A stretch of 64,000 nt of DNA from Helicoverpa zea (Eukaryota; Arthropoda; Insecta; Lepidoptera; Noctuidae): the NCBI RefSeq assembly GCF_022581195.2, contig NC_061476.1, positions 1,968,098 to 2,032,097 on the forward strand, in the 5' to 3' direction. The notes under the pieces are model-generated. The model saw only the letters and a program-made list of their open reading frames with translations. It was not told the origin of the DNA and did not search any database. The translations under genes and the position numbers were made by a program. This document shows, piece by piece, positions 28,614 through 41,639 of this stretch. The number at the start of each line of letters is the position of its first letter. Within the stretch, counting starts at the first letter, position 1.

Positions 28614-31574
28614 TATGTAAATAAGTTTGAAATATTGGTCACCTTCGCCATTATAAGTGCTAAAAGGTTATCATTATGTCATCCTAACAAAAATACAAAA
28701 TAGGTAAGATTAATGCGAGCATTGCCAGAATCTTAAAAATTTTCAGATATCCTAACGATTTGTTACTTTTCTCTAATTATCAAGATACTAGATACTGAAC
28801 TACAATTAAAACAAGAGCTGCCGTTAGTTTAACACGATATTGATGGCACGTTAATTATTCCGCTAATTACACGTTGCGTTTCACGCACCTGTGAGATATG
28901 ATCACCAAGATTGGCTAAAGGATTGGTGAATGTATTTTATGGCTGAAGTTGTTAGGCATGTTATATCATATATTATCTGAACATGTGGGCTATCATGGAA
29001 AGTTTTAGGCAATCAGTGGATATTCTTAATTTGAATATCCTATAAGTATAGCATGTATATGACAATGGCAAGCTAGGTATGTAATGAAAAATATTGTGTA
29101 AGGTAGCGGGGATCTTTGGAATTGAACCTACAACCTATCAGGATTAACACACTTAAAGAGCATTCTTAGTTTAATGCTATGCAAACGTCAAAAATCTAAC
29201 CCAGTTTCCATGCGATGAAGTGTAATCTTTTTACCATGAAAAAAAAAACCTCTTGACGGACTGAATAACAGTGATACACTAGTGATTATGTAATCAGATC
29301 CAAGTTAACTGTGATTGCAGACTGCAGTATGTAATTAGTAAATACATTTGACCATGGCCGGCCATATAACGGGATGCAGCCCAATGAAATAATTGCAGAT
29401 GACCAGTATACGCCCAGGCTCTTGGATATAAACTGCACTTGACAATGAATATGATTCGATACTAGTTGTTTGACCACGAACTACCAGTCTGCGTTTCGTC
29501 AGATACAGCCGTTTTGCCGACAAATGACAAAAATAGATAGACATTTTAGACTCAAAGCTGGTGAAGATATATTTGACAAGGCATTTGAGCAGCAACGTAT
29601 ATAGTCTATGGAACTCACAAATAACATAGCTCCCTATTGGCAAAAGGAATTTTCAAAATCAGTTCAGGATATCTAGAGATTAGGATACCACAAACTTTGT
29701 ATAACATTAGTACGGATAAGCGACCTCAAAAAAAAACAAACCGAGTAATGTCCAAAATTCTTTAACTCCATTTCAGCTGGTAAAGAAAGCCAGTAACAAA
29801 AGTTTTTGCCAACGCCGACGTTTTTCTGACAGTTATAAATGATTAAGAAGAATAGGGCTTCTAACCAAAAAGAAAGCCTTTTCCTGTCTAAGCACGAATT
29901 GTGTTATCGTCTATTTTTATGTAAGGAATTAATTACAATCTAGAATTATATAGAATAGTAAACGGATTCAAGGTGGCCCAGAAGGGCATAAAAATGTACA
30001 CTAATAATGTATACTAATGATATAAAACTGAAGGGACTACTGGTTCTATTTGTAAAACTTTTTACTGTGAGATAGATTTATCGACAAGGGCTGTATGCTA
30101 CTTTTTATTCCGGTACGTGAAGAAGTTTTCACACAACACGGGTGGGACCCCTGGCGGAATCTAAGTAAGCAATAAAAGCATTCTTTCCTAGAAGCGTAAT
30201 ACTGGTGCCATTCCTAATATTTGCCTTGCCTTTGTCGAAGAACGAAGACGAGTCTTTTAGCATAAAACCTTAGGTAAAAGCTTTGCTTAGTGCTCCGAGA
30301 GATAGCTCTTAGTTTTTAGAACAGTCTATGCACTGAAAAGATTTATTACAAAGTTCATTTAAAAGTAAATGGACTACTTTATGTAACTTTTTTTTATTAA
30401 ATTAAGAAAATTACAGAGTTAAGAGCAACACAAAAATAATTAACGATTTTTTTTATACTGCAGTTGACTCTTTTTCATTGCACTTAAGTGTACACATTGT
30501 ATAAATCACAAAGACAAGAACTATCAGCGATTGTGAACTTAACACAAGTCTGCCAGTTTAAAAGCTCTTTGTGTCAACTGGCCCCGTTTTCCTTTATATT
30601 TGTCTTTGGAGTCCTATTTTACTGCCGCTGAAGGCCCAAAGTTTTGTTCGTGACCGCTTAAAGATAAATGGTTGGAAGCTAGATAACTTTTGGTAATTAG
30701 ATTTATTTGCCGCTTGCTTTAAAAACCGTGTTAAACATTTTAAGGAATAATAATACCGAAGAAAGTTGAGTATATGACAGTGACACCATTAATTTAGTGA
30801 CATGACCTGTCAAAACGCTATTACCCCATCGATTATTTACTGTAATAGCAAGCCGCACCATAACTACATGTTTCAGCTTAATTAATATTTATTTATTAAT
30901 TGAAAACAACAGCCGTTACTTACAGTTATTCGAAATTAAATATTAGCTTTTGGTATCAAGGACCCATTTTGAGAAGGAGGTAAAGGATCGCGCAGTTGCA
31001 CTGTTACGCACACAAAATCTTCTGGTGCTCTAGAAAACAGTAAAAAAAATGCGTGCCAACGTTTCTAAAACGTCCGCGAAATTGCAACCCTTGTACGCGA
31101 ACACATGCAGTGGACCCGCGCCTACGCATTTTTTGTTTGCGAAAAAACTAACGCGAGTAATTTTGGTGGAATCTCTCCATTATGTCTGCAGTTTGTCGAC
31201 AATGATATCGGACTAAACGGGATATAAAGTTTCTGTGTCAGTCTCCAAAATCGCGGTTTTGCAACCAGTTGCTGCGGTTAAGTGATCCGGTGAATATAAT
31301 CGCTTGACCGTCAATCACGGGAGTACAAAGGGGGAAACGCTTCATGTTTCTCATTCAACAAGAAACTGTACATATGATCACGGTTAGGAACTAAACAAAT
31401 AAATGATTTGACGAGAATGAGCTATCTCTGAAGCTGTCAACTTGCCCTCAAAATTAATTTCTGGGACTTCACAAGCAACATACAAATTTTTGAAAAAATC
31501 TAAATACGTTTTAGGAATACAATTTTAATGTTTGGCTAACCCTTACATGCTAGCATTCAATAAATATTACATTA

Positions 31575-31778
31575 CTAGCTGGGGCCCGCGACTTCGTCTG
31601 CGCAGGTTTAGTATTTCGAACAATATGTTTACAAATTGTAGCCTATGTGTTATTCTGATGTATAAGCTATATTATTGTAAAGTTTCATTAAAATCCATTC
31701 AGTAGTTTTTGCGTGAAAGAGTAACAAACATCCATACATCCATACATACAAACTTTCGCGTTTATAATATTAAGTAGA
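31575..31778 (-). mobile_element. Short Helitron, about 204 bp
   Basis: On the minus strand it starts TCTACTTAATATTATAAACG, passes CGAAAGTTTGTATGTATGG, and ends GCGCAGACGAAGTCGCGGGC then CCCAGCTAG|T. The 3' hairpin region and CTAG end are well kept. Confidence 0.75.
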
Positions 31779-32156
31779 ATACATTATTAAGGCATAAATA
31801 TTAAGTATAGATAAAAGACCAAACGTTGATTGGATTAATACATATCTTCAAATTACCAGAACACGGAATATAGGTACCATAACCAACTAATTCAGACAAA
31901 TGTAGTGTGATCCTGACACGCTTTTTATGTGGCAACTAAATGATTACAGTCTGAACCCCGTGGATCAATACCATGGAAATGTCAGAACCACACGATAAGA
32001 CTGCGATATTAAATCGTAATAACTATTGATCAAGTTTCTAGTGGTAATAGCTTGATAGCTGAAATGTGTAATGATGAACGTTCTTCCTTAATTGCGAAAT
32101 CTATTTTGATGATTCTATTTTTGGTCGTCTAAATACTATTGTCAACATAGTGAGCA

Positions 32157-32517
32157 AAAACTAGAAAATAAAAAAATAGTTACTTACCTGTCAACCTACG
32201 TAGGTGGTCCCGGTCATATTAAACTAAAATAAAAACGTGGGGCCCATTAACTATTGCTGTAGTACTTTTTTCTAGAGGTATAATAGGTGTGGATTGCATC
32301 GACTTACTATAATCGTAACTGGAGATTTTGACAATCAATAATCAGCCGTAGCGGCTTCACCAGCGAACGCCGAGCTCATGATCTACCAAAGTATAAAGAT
32401 ATGCTTTGCCATAGGTAGGATTTCACAGGGGCCCCACGTTTTTATTTTAGTTTAATATGACCGGGACCACCTACGTAGGTTGACAGGTAAGTAACTATTT
32501 TTTTATTTTCTAGTTTT
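32157..32517. mobile_element. MITE with 89-bp terminal inverted repeats, 361 bp
   Basis: Arms 32157-32245 and 32429-32517 are almost perfect inverted copies beginning AAAACTAGAAAATAAAAAAA. Each contains the self-complementary ACCTACGTAGGT and ends at GGGGCCC. The central 183 bases are unique. No clear target duplication is seen. A further TTTTATTTTCTAGTTTTT at 32568-32585 suggests a second, broken end next door. Confidence 0.85.
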
Positions 32518-32729
32518 CAGTGCAGATAAGATAAAACCGTTTAACTTAAAAGTTTTTTTACCGATTTTTTATTTTCTAGTTTTTAGTATTTAATGAAAAT
32601 GCGTACCGAATATTCCTCATTCTATCTAATTCATTTAGTGTATCATTATTACACGGTCTCTTACCTGACAATTTATTACAATCTAATTCCTCAATACATA
32701 GCCCTTCCAGATACTTTTTTTTTAACAAC

Positions 32730-32905
32730 CCCAAAAATCATCACATGACCTCTCCTGCTGTGGGTCAGCAGCGGTGAGGGAGTGTCAGACTCTTGACTAA
32801 AAACCGTTTTGTTCCGTCGTAGGCCTTTATGTACCAGGGCCGCGGTAACTCTTTCGAACAATCTCGCAGCCCAGGCAGGCCTTGGCCCTGTTGGGCCCCG
32901 CTGGA
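32730..32905 (+). repeat. Dispersed repeat, copy 1
   Basis: AAAAATCATCACATGACCTC, then CTGCTGTGGGTCAGCAGCGG, GAGGGAGTGTCAGACTC and TTTATGTACCAGGGCCGCGG. The reverse complement of the same order occurs at 56231-56362. The family is unnamed here. It runs directly into the tandem array. Confidence 0.6.
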
Positions 32906-32921
32906 GTTACTGACAGTTTTC

Positions 32922-33822
32922 TACTTGTGAAGCCCTTTCATTTGATACCCGTATTGGTGGGATTGATAAAAAATTGTTATCAGCCATTTGGTAGCGGCGG
33001 CCATCTTAGATTTCAATTTTGCATAGTAAATTGTATTCTACTTGTTGAGACCTTTCATTTGATACCCATGTTGATGGGATTGATAAAACCTACGTTATCC
33101 GCCATCTTAGATTTCAATTTTGCATAGTAAATTGTATTCTACTTGTTGAGACCTTTCATTTGATATCCATGTTGATGGGATTTATAAAACTTAAGTTATC
33201 CGCCATTTTGTAGAGGCCGCCATCTTGGATTTTAATTTTATATAGTACATTGTATGCTACTGGTTGAGAACTTTCATTTGATACCCATATTGATGGGATT
33301 GATAAAACCTACGTTATCCGCCATTTTGTAGCGGCCGCCATCTTGGATTTCATTTTTTATAGTAAATTGTATTCTACTTGTTGAGTCCTTTCATTTGATA
33401 CCCATGTTGATGGGATTTATAAAACCTAAGTTATCCGCCATTTTGTAGAGGCCGCCATCTTGGATTTTAATTTTATATAGTACATTGTATTCTACTGGTT
33501 GAGAACTTTCATTTGATACCCATATTGATGGGATTGATAAAACCTACGTTATCCGCCATTTTGTAGCGGCCGCCATCTTGGATTTCATTTTTTTATAGTA
33601 TATTGTATTCTGCTTGTAGAGCCCTTTCATTTGATACCCATATTGATGGGATTGATAAAACCTACGTTATCCGCCATTTTGTAGCGGCCGCCATCTTGGA
33701 TTTCAATTTTTTATAGTATATTGTATTCTGCTTGTAGAGCCCTTTCATTTGATACCCATATTGATGGGATTGATAAAATCTACGTTATCCGCCATTTTGT
33801 GCCGGCGGCCATATTGGATTTA
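32922..33822. repeat. Tandem array, eight units of about 118 bp
   Basis: Eight repeats each carry CTTTCATTTGATACCCAT, TGATGGGATTGATAAAACC, GTTATCCGCCATTTTGTAG and GGCCGCCATCTTGGATTT. The first unit is divergent and the second is about 16 bases short. Middle units alternate between two variants (GAGGCCGCC with TACATTG, and GCGGCCGCC with TAAATTG), giving a 236-base dimer repeated twice. It is a small satellite-like or transposon-internal array, not a CRISPR. Confidence 0.9.
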
Positions 33823-33829
33823 CAATGTT

Positions 33830-36800
33830 ATTGATATTACTATATTGTATTGTCATCGGAATTAAAGGTGTATACAAAATTTCAGATTATTCGGTTGACA
33901 GGAAGAGGGTGAAATTTGAATTACTAAATTTGACCCAAGAATGAATAAATAATAAATAAAACAAACGGGGTAAGCTAAATAAAACCGTTTAAAAACACTC
34001 TTTACTTAAAAAAACACTCTTTACTTAAAAATCTTTTATAAATAGACAAAAAATACAACTGAAAAAATCTTTAAATTACACCTAGGAAAGTTTACTTGAA
34101 ACCCTTTTATCATGGTATTTTTTGTAGTTACAGAACTGTTTTATCGTGGCAGTGAACGACTTTCCCCACCCCTTAATTCAATAACAATTGATCCTATACA
34201 TATCTCAGGTGATTGATGCAATAAATTATTCTGCTCAATTCGTAAATTTTTCACGAACTACCTACTCAAAAGCTATAGATAAAGCTATATGCAAACTTGA
34301 TGTTAATAACGACGGAGTAACGGTTTGGTTAACCAAACATAAAAATCCTTCTGTTTGGAAATGCGGTTAAAAAGAGATACAAAAGCACCATCAATATCCT
34401 CAAAACTACGAGCTTTCAGGTTCAATGAAATCCAGCTTTGAATTGAATCTAAGCCTGAAATAAACCGTTCATATCGCTGAAAGGACCATGTTTTGAAAGG
34501 CTATGACGATAGACGAAAGCTTTCAGTAGCTGAAACTTCAGATTTGAGCACTCTAAACGGACTTGGCGTATGAAAGCATTCGTTCGACCACAGGGCTGCC
34601 TATCCACTGAAGCCAGACGAGGCTGTGGTGCGGAGATAAATAGGATAAATTTCATGAAATGGTACCAGATTTTATAAATTGTCATTTCTGAATATTACGC
34701 TTCGGTGGACAAGCAGCCTAAGACGATTGTCTTACACGATTGTGTCAAGTTTGTGTAGGAAATAAAGTATTTATGTATGAGTAGCTGTTAAATGGCATTC
34801 AAGAAAACAGTAATTGTGATTTAAATAGCCTACACATAAATGCACCTTGGACTGGCTGGTCACTCTAAACTCTAAACCAATCAAGTAACTGACTGACCGA
34901 CAGCCCAATAATTTCAGCCAGACATAAGATTGACGATACGATAGAACTGTAAATTCACATCTGAAGCCGATAGATATCTACATAAACGCCTATTAAAAAT
35001 AGCTCTAAAAGTTATTTACGTTACGTTTTAAGTGCTTTCAAATTATTTACCCACGCCCACGTATTCGAGATGAAACGAATGCCCCATTCATTCGTATCTC
35101 TTCGATACGTAATGCTGAAGATTCCTTTAGAATTTCAAGCGTACCTATTGAAAATATTGAGATGATCTCAGGATGTACTTTTCGAGATAAACCATTAAAA
35201 GATTTAATACTGAGAATGAAGCATGGCGTGAAAACAAGAGAGATAAGAATTCTAGAAAGGACAGCAGAACATGAATAACACTACCAAAAGTAGAGTAGAA
35301 TTACCTAAAAGATAAGTAGCGAATACTCTTTGCTGAAAGAGGGCATTGACTTGAGAATTCCCACGCACTTTTAGATAATTCCTCGAAACCCTTTTTAAGA
35401 TCCTGATTGAATAACTAATAATGAAAAAGCTTTTGGAGAAAAGGTTACCTATCTATTTTATCTGTATGGAGTGGGAAGAAATTTTGTTACTTTAAATAGG
35501 TAATAATAATCGCACACGTGAAGTATTAAACCAGGAAGTTAGTTTAGACCTTTTCTAATGCAAGATACTAATTCCAAACTGAACTTGAAATAACTAATTC
35601 AGCAAAGACAAGAATTAACACTTGAATAAACGTAGCCATCAATAAAAAAGCTATTATTCAAACTTCAGTCAACCAATTCAGATAGTTCAAAGCTCGTAAA
35701 TTGAAGAGCGGGCTTTGATGTCCGGACTCAACAACTGTTTGTCTGTTTATTGACGCTCCTCAATTGGCAAACATTCGCTATTCTCATCCAACATATGGCA
35801 AGGCCTTATGGTAAGAAATAACGGATGTCTATTACTGAATAGGATTCTTATAGCTTATTACATAAGTCTGGTTAAAATTATCTATGATATAATTTCATAT
35901 AAATTACCTTCGAATTGCGAATGAAACTGGTACATGATCACCATCCCAAAGATATAGAAGCCCTTAAGTTATTCTCAAGGAAGAAGTTGAATATGAAACG
36001 TCGGCATTCTGAAAACAAGGCAGCCATGTGGAAAATTGGGCCGGTGAGGTAAGTAATGGAACTAATTTACTAAACCTAGTTACAGAGAACCAGTTACCTT
36101 AAATCAAAACAAAATTACCACAAACAAACATTGAATGTTTCACTCAATCCGACAAATCAAGTTTTCAACTACAGTGAACCAAAATTTCAAATAACAACCA
36201 AAACTGAAAACGAAACAACGCAGGTTCGCTTGCTCCAGAGAGCCCATTAAATTGCAGTAAAACCGACGCAACGAATCAGTTAGGCGGACAAAAAGCTTTT
36301 TACTAGTTTCGTGGGCTGACCAGAATAGTTCCTTGTAAATCATTTTTCTTTTTACCTGACTGAGCAAAAAGGAAGGTTAGGTAAGTTTTTTTGAACACAG
36401 AGATGAGCAAAACTTCACTGGGTATTTGAGTAAAACTACGAAATATTGACTTACCCACACCAATCATATCATCTTCAGTCAATGTCAAGTTCAACCAATT
36501 TCATAAGCAGCTTCAGCAAGTCACAGACAATATAAAAGGTATGCAACACAAGTTTATACCACGCGCGTTTCACGTCTATGTAGTAAGAACAAACCACTAT
36601 CGCGATCAGACCGACTGCACAGTAGCATATTATCTTCCGATTTTCACTTATGACCATCTGAAACGCCCGCACTATGTTCAAGAAGTACTTGTCATGCGAA
36701 TTTCGACCTTTTGTTTATAGCTTTGGATTCCAATTCGGCTTTGAAGACCCCTTGTTTGTTATGCCCTTTTCTCATGATGAGCTAAGTATGATAGGATTGT

Positions 36801-39800
36801 TGAAAATGTTTTTCGGATCCGATATTTGGGAGCAAAGTTTGATGTCGGTTACACAAAAATTGAAAGAATTGCTGTTAGAAAGAAGTTTGTTGGATAAAAG
36901 GGAATAATATAATATTGTTAAACAATGTTACTTTGAAGTGCTACGAGTTTGAGCAAGGTTAGGGATGTTAGGAGCCACCTGTTGCCAAACGTAACCAGCT
37001 TTTATCGGTACTTGTAGCTTCTTATTGAGCGCGGTGGAACGGGTCTTATAGCTTGGGCGCGTTTTATTTGTGCGATAAAATATTCAAGATATGCCCAGAG
37101 TATGATAAACTTCTCAGTGAACTTTTGGCAAAAGTTGAAGTAAAAATGGGGGAAGGTAATATCGCCATTAATGAATACATACTAAACGTCACTATCTTTC
37201 ACATAAGGAATGATAAAACATACCCATAATACACAAAACAGTACAAATGCAATGAAAAATGATCCCCCGAATGCAACATTTCGATCACAGCACTAAAATG
37301 AGTCCACAATCACAAATGAACATCCTTAAATCAAACAGGGGTCTCCAAAACCCAACCACTAGTTTTTCAAGCTTTTTCCGAAAATGCAAATGCGACACCG
37401 GCCATCTGTTAACGTATATTATCATGAACTAGCAGTTAGCAGCTAACGCTTGGGAGATAAAGCCAATCAATATGTGGGCCTGAGTGGGTGCGTATAGTGT
37501 TTAATCAAGCGGCAAGTAGGGACGTAAGGTATATTAATAGGGCAGCCTTTGGAGATATTTCTGCTTTTTTGTTAGCCAAGTGACCTGGATTTGCAGTCTC
37601 TTGGCCGTGTAATCCTGTTTCAGGGTTGTTGGGTGCGATGGGTCCATCGCTTGTTATTTAAATCACTTATTGGAAAAAAACATTTTTATAGACACAAGAG
37701 AGTTTGCAGAGGGTGTAACTGAAAACCGCGACGATATTTCACAATTTTTTCCCCGATATTTGTGGTATAAAAGTTATTGATTTTCCCGTCTAGTTTATTT
37801 TTCAGAAACAACGTAATTAGCGAAACACAGACTTTCTACTGAACAATGTGCACAACACACGAACGGACGGTCTCCCTACAAAGGATTTGTAAAAATATCA
37901 GTGTTTGTTTCTACGTACAATGATTGACGTACAGTGGGACCTTGCTGAAAATGTTTATTTTGACGAGTCTGAGCATTATCATCAGCCATGTTGCCAGCTT
38001 TATTAGTAGAGATAAGTAGTAATACTGTAACATTTTCTAGAAAAACAAACGAAATTCGTTAGTTTGTTACGTTTTCGGCGCATGCAATTTTATTAGAACG
38101 CTAGATAATTATGTGAAGAGTTTGGGATTTAACTGTTACGTTTGAAGCAATAATCAGTGTCTTGCACTTCTAAAATATCTTAAGGATTCTTATTTCCCTT
38201 ATTAATCAATCAATGATTTATCAAGTATTTGATATCGATACCTCCACAGTGAAGTCTAGACATTTTGTCCCATCAAAAGGCTCCTGCATGGATTGGTAGA
38301 AACGCAACTGTGGGTTTTTTTAAGGCGGATCTTTCTATTTTCCTATAAGGAAAACTAGATTTGAAATTATGGTTTCAAATTTTTTCCGGCTACCATTCTT
38401 GGTAAATTCGAATACGCGTGGACTTAGTTATAAAACAAACAATATAGAAGTTTGTTTACATTGGAATATTAAATTATTGCCGCTTCACGCATTTGAAGGT
38501 AATATTAATAGATATGAGGTATTTATTTCTACTTCCATTCATCATACTTAAACAATCATAGACAGATATTGTTAAAATTGTGTGTAATATAACTGGTGGT
38601 TCGTTCTTTTTTAAATAGCAATTGGTCAGTACAAGTCTCCCTTCCCGCTGCGGATGCAGTTATTTAAAGACGTCACACAAAAAAAGATATCAACAAACAA
38701 GGTGACACACCTTCCAATAGAAGAACCGACTACTTATTCACACATAGGTAACAGGAAGAACAGCAAACTCACCTAACATAAAACTGAAGTGCCCTCACCA
38801 GTAAGCAAAGACGCTGAAATGTCGACCGTAAAATATAACGGGCACATAATACCTAATATATGTACGGGTATGGCTATCTACCGCCCGCAAGCCTGAGGGA
38901 GTAATCTGAAGATCACTCATTTCTACTACGACTTCTCGACATGTAATATTGAAGACTTCCTATCCATTTTGCTGGAGATATCAGAAGTCTGCAATTTTCA
39001 AGAAATGGGACGGTTTTGTCGTACGATAAAGGATTGTCGACAATTTTGTTGGTAAGTTTTGATGTTATATCAGGTCTTAGCTCTAAAAATCAAAATTAAT
39101 GAGGCAGACCTATTATGAGGGTCAAAAACATAAAATGCATAAATACCTCCACTATAAAATACATATTTATCACTGGAATCAAACTCTGCGACAATGTATA
39201 GTCGAGAATTAACAAAGGTGAATCCTGAGAGTTCTGCTAATAAGATGTAATGCAATTCATTCGTTAACTAAAAGCCAGGTCCTGTTAAAACAATATTACC
39301 TAAGTGTATGTTTACTTGGGAGCTTGTTAATGCTCATAAAGCAGTAATAACGTTACCCTTCTCATCTTTATCTGACAGAAGATATGAATACAACGTTTAA
39401 TTATGACCCACATTGCTGAAATTGTGTTCAGTAACAATGACTTTACGTACAGAACAGTTTACAGGGACGAAATATATTTCACCACTTCTAGTCAGGTATA
39501 ATCCAGGAACATAATTCATTTGTTTTAATGAAATTATTTAGATGATGAAATGTTATGAAAAGTGCAGAAAAGAGCGAAAATACTTTGCCATAAATGAATG
39601 TAGCAAAGAAAATCGACAAAATGAAGATAGATTATTATGGAAGTTATTTCTCGGCTGAAGTTGACGCTAAGACCTCTCCATCTCGCGTTCTTGAGCTATT
39701 GTTAACGTTCGCTTTTTAGGCAAGAAAAGGCTTCATCATTTGAGCTCTTACAAGTATCATGTTACAGAAATTCTTATTTTGAGTTGCAATTTTACACTGA

Positions 39801-41285
39801 GCCTATTTTTTTTATATAAATATCTTTGTATGTATGTGTTGAAAGGTATTGTCCTCTATCAAATTAAGACAAATGTGAGTAATCCCCAGCGTCATACCAC
39901 AACATCAACTCATAATACATACTTTTGGGAAGGTACCGAATTTATATGTACTACAGGTACTCGTAATAACTTTAGAAGCCAACTTCGACCTGCTTCAACG
40001 GAACTTCAGCAACAAATCTACGTGATCTACAAGTCTGAAACTATATGGGTAGCCTAGTGGCTTACAAGTTACCGAACGTGGGGTAAGGCGCGTTTCCACT
40101 ATGATTCGGAAGGATACAATAAGTATCGATATTTAATCGTTAACGAAAGCATCCAATATGAGAGCAACCACCTCGATTTAAATAATTTAAACTTCCTCGA
40201 CTTTAAGCGGCACTCTTTTTTTCATTATTTAGGGTGCGTCTACACTGGTGCATGTAGCTGGAGGAAGTTAACATGCGCAAGTGACAAGTGCACACGGGTG
40301 GGTATTATGCATGTTACCTGCATAAGTGCCTCAACATGCGCAAGCTATTTGCACCGCGTAGATGCACTCTTAATGCAGATTTGCTAACATGGAAACGACC
40401 TGACCAATGCGCATATATCACAGCTAATCGGAATAAACGGATTACTACAGATCGATTATCGCACCTGATGCTAACGTGTTTATGTCCATTATCATATTAG
40501 TTCAATACGTGTTCTCGTTACTAATATAGGAGAGAATTTCTATAGAAACTGTCAGCTGTTTCAAAAAGTTATCTAACTTGGTTCTATAGATCCTTTGTAC
40601 TGAAAGTAAAGTTATGACAGGTGGTTATCCTGATAAATCCTGTAAAAATTCTAGTTATTATCCTGATGATTCATATTCTTAATTGCATAACAGATCGCTA
40701 CATCGATTCCCAAATTTTTTGTTGCCCCTTAATACATAAGAGTAGAAACACGAACGACCCTAGGTATAATATATGTTTGTACTTTGTAGCACAATTTTGG
40801 CGCGAGCTGACCCTAATCACCGTGAATAATATCGATTATCTTAATCGTTCTAACGTAGACATAAAGCGGTGTAGATCAATTCTGTTCAAAGAGAATCCCA
40901 CCAAAAACATTAAATGTAAAAAAAGCCAAGCCTCTACGCAATTCTTCCACCGTAAATAGTTTTGAGATCGCATAGAAGCCAAGTCCTGTTCAACTTTATT
41001 TGTAATCATAAATTAATATTTTGTGACTATATCAATAGTTTTGTTCACATTACAATAATATTGACTTGGCCATGAGCACAATAAACTATAAATATAATAC
41101 AGCATATCTGGAAAAGTCAAACATAAAGTTTAATATCACAGAATTAAATACTTTTAGTTTATTGTTACTAAATGACCGACAGTCAGTATCATCCAACATC
41201 AATGAACTGCACATGTACTATGGCGCATGTTTAGTCCATAGTGATCTCAAATTCCAATCAGTCCAATCGTAAAATCTTGTCCATA
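33830..41285. other. Long non-coding or unrecognised stretch
   Basis: A 19-base duplication AAACACTCTTTACTTAAAA occurs at about 33992-34031. Several open frames of 60-110 codons (34188-34370, 36674-36907, 39740-40057, 40621-40959) show no family likeness and no strong splice context. A fragment near 40045-40075 (GGGTAGCCTAGTGGCTTAC) resembles a SINE tRNA-like head. Nothing further can be supported. Confidence 0.4.
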
Positions 41286-41634
41286 TGATGATGATGATGT
41301 CCTCCTAGCCGATTATCGGCTACGGCGGCTGTTCTCATGTAAGGAGATTAGCCAACTGCGCAGGACATATTATAGTGCACAAGAAATTGCGCAGACACAG
41401 GTGCACTCCCTATTCCTTCACTCTCATAGCCCGATGGGACGGCAATCCGACACGACCGGAAAGAGATCAGGCGCAGGACCGACATTTACGTGCTCTCCGA
41501 TGCACGGGTGAATCAATCACCAACTTCCAGGCTTCGGGCTGCTTTGTGAAAGTCTTCTAAAACCCACAAAGCGATTTCGGCCCGACTCGGGAATCGAACC
41601 CGAGACCTCGTGCTCAGCAGCCACACTTGCGACA
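41286..41634 (-). mobile_element. tRNA-derived SINE, minus orientation
   Basis: Tail ATGATGATGATGTCC and GCCGATTATCGGC at the left; B box read backwards as GGGAATCGAACCCGAGAC at about 41590. Colinear with the copy at 63267-63633 and about as well preserved. The head is cut off after CTTGCGAC, losing the A box, so this copy is slightly 5' truncated. Confidence 0.85.
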
Positions 41635-41639
41635 ATAAA

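Larger units (their letters stand above)
27380..32156. other. Non-coding stretch with Helitron fragments
   Basis: No convincing exon. Short Helitrons at 28423-28613 and 31575-31778 are listed separately. Open frames at 29286-29643 look like chance. A GC-richer patch at 31025-31170 contains ATGCGTGCC and GCCTACGCAT as loosely inverted ends. Confidence 0.45.

Noticed and set aside
32922..33822. Possible CRISPR-like array
   Set aside because: Units are head-to-tail with no unique spacers, in a eukaryotic genome; it is a satellite-type tandem array.
34209..34370. 54-codon frame after a CTCAG acceptor, looking like a terminal exon
   Set aside because: Weak pyrimidine tract, no polyadenylation signal nearby and no recognisable protein.
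36674..36907. 77-codon plus-strand frame and an overlapping minus-strand frame with a hydrophobic segment (36475-36681)
   Set aside because: Neither has splice support, a family match or a neighbouring exon; with both strands open, chance is the simpler explanation.
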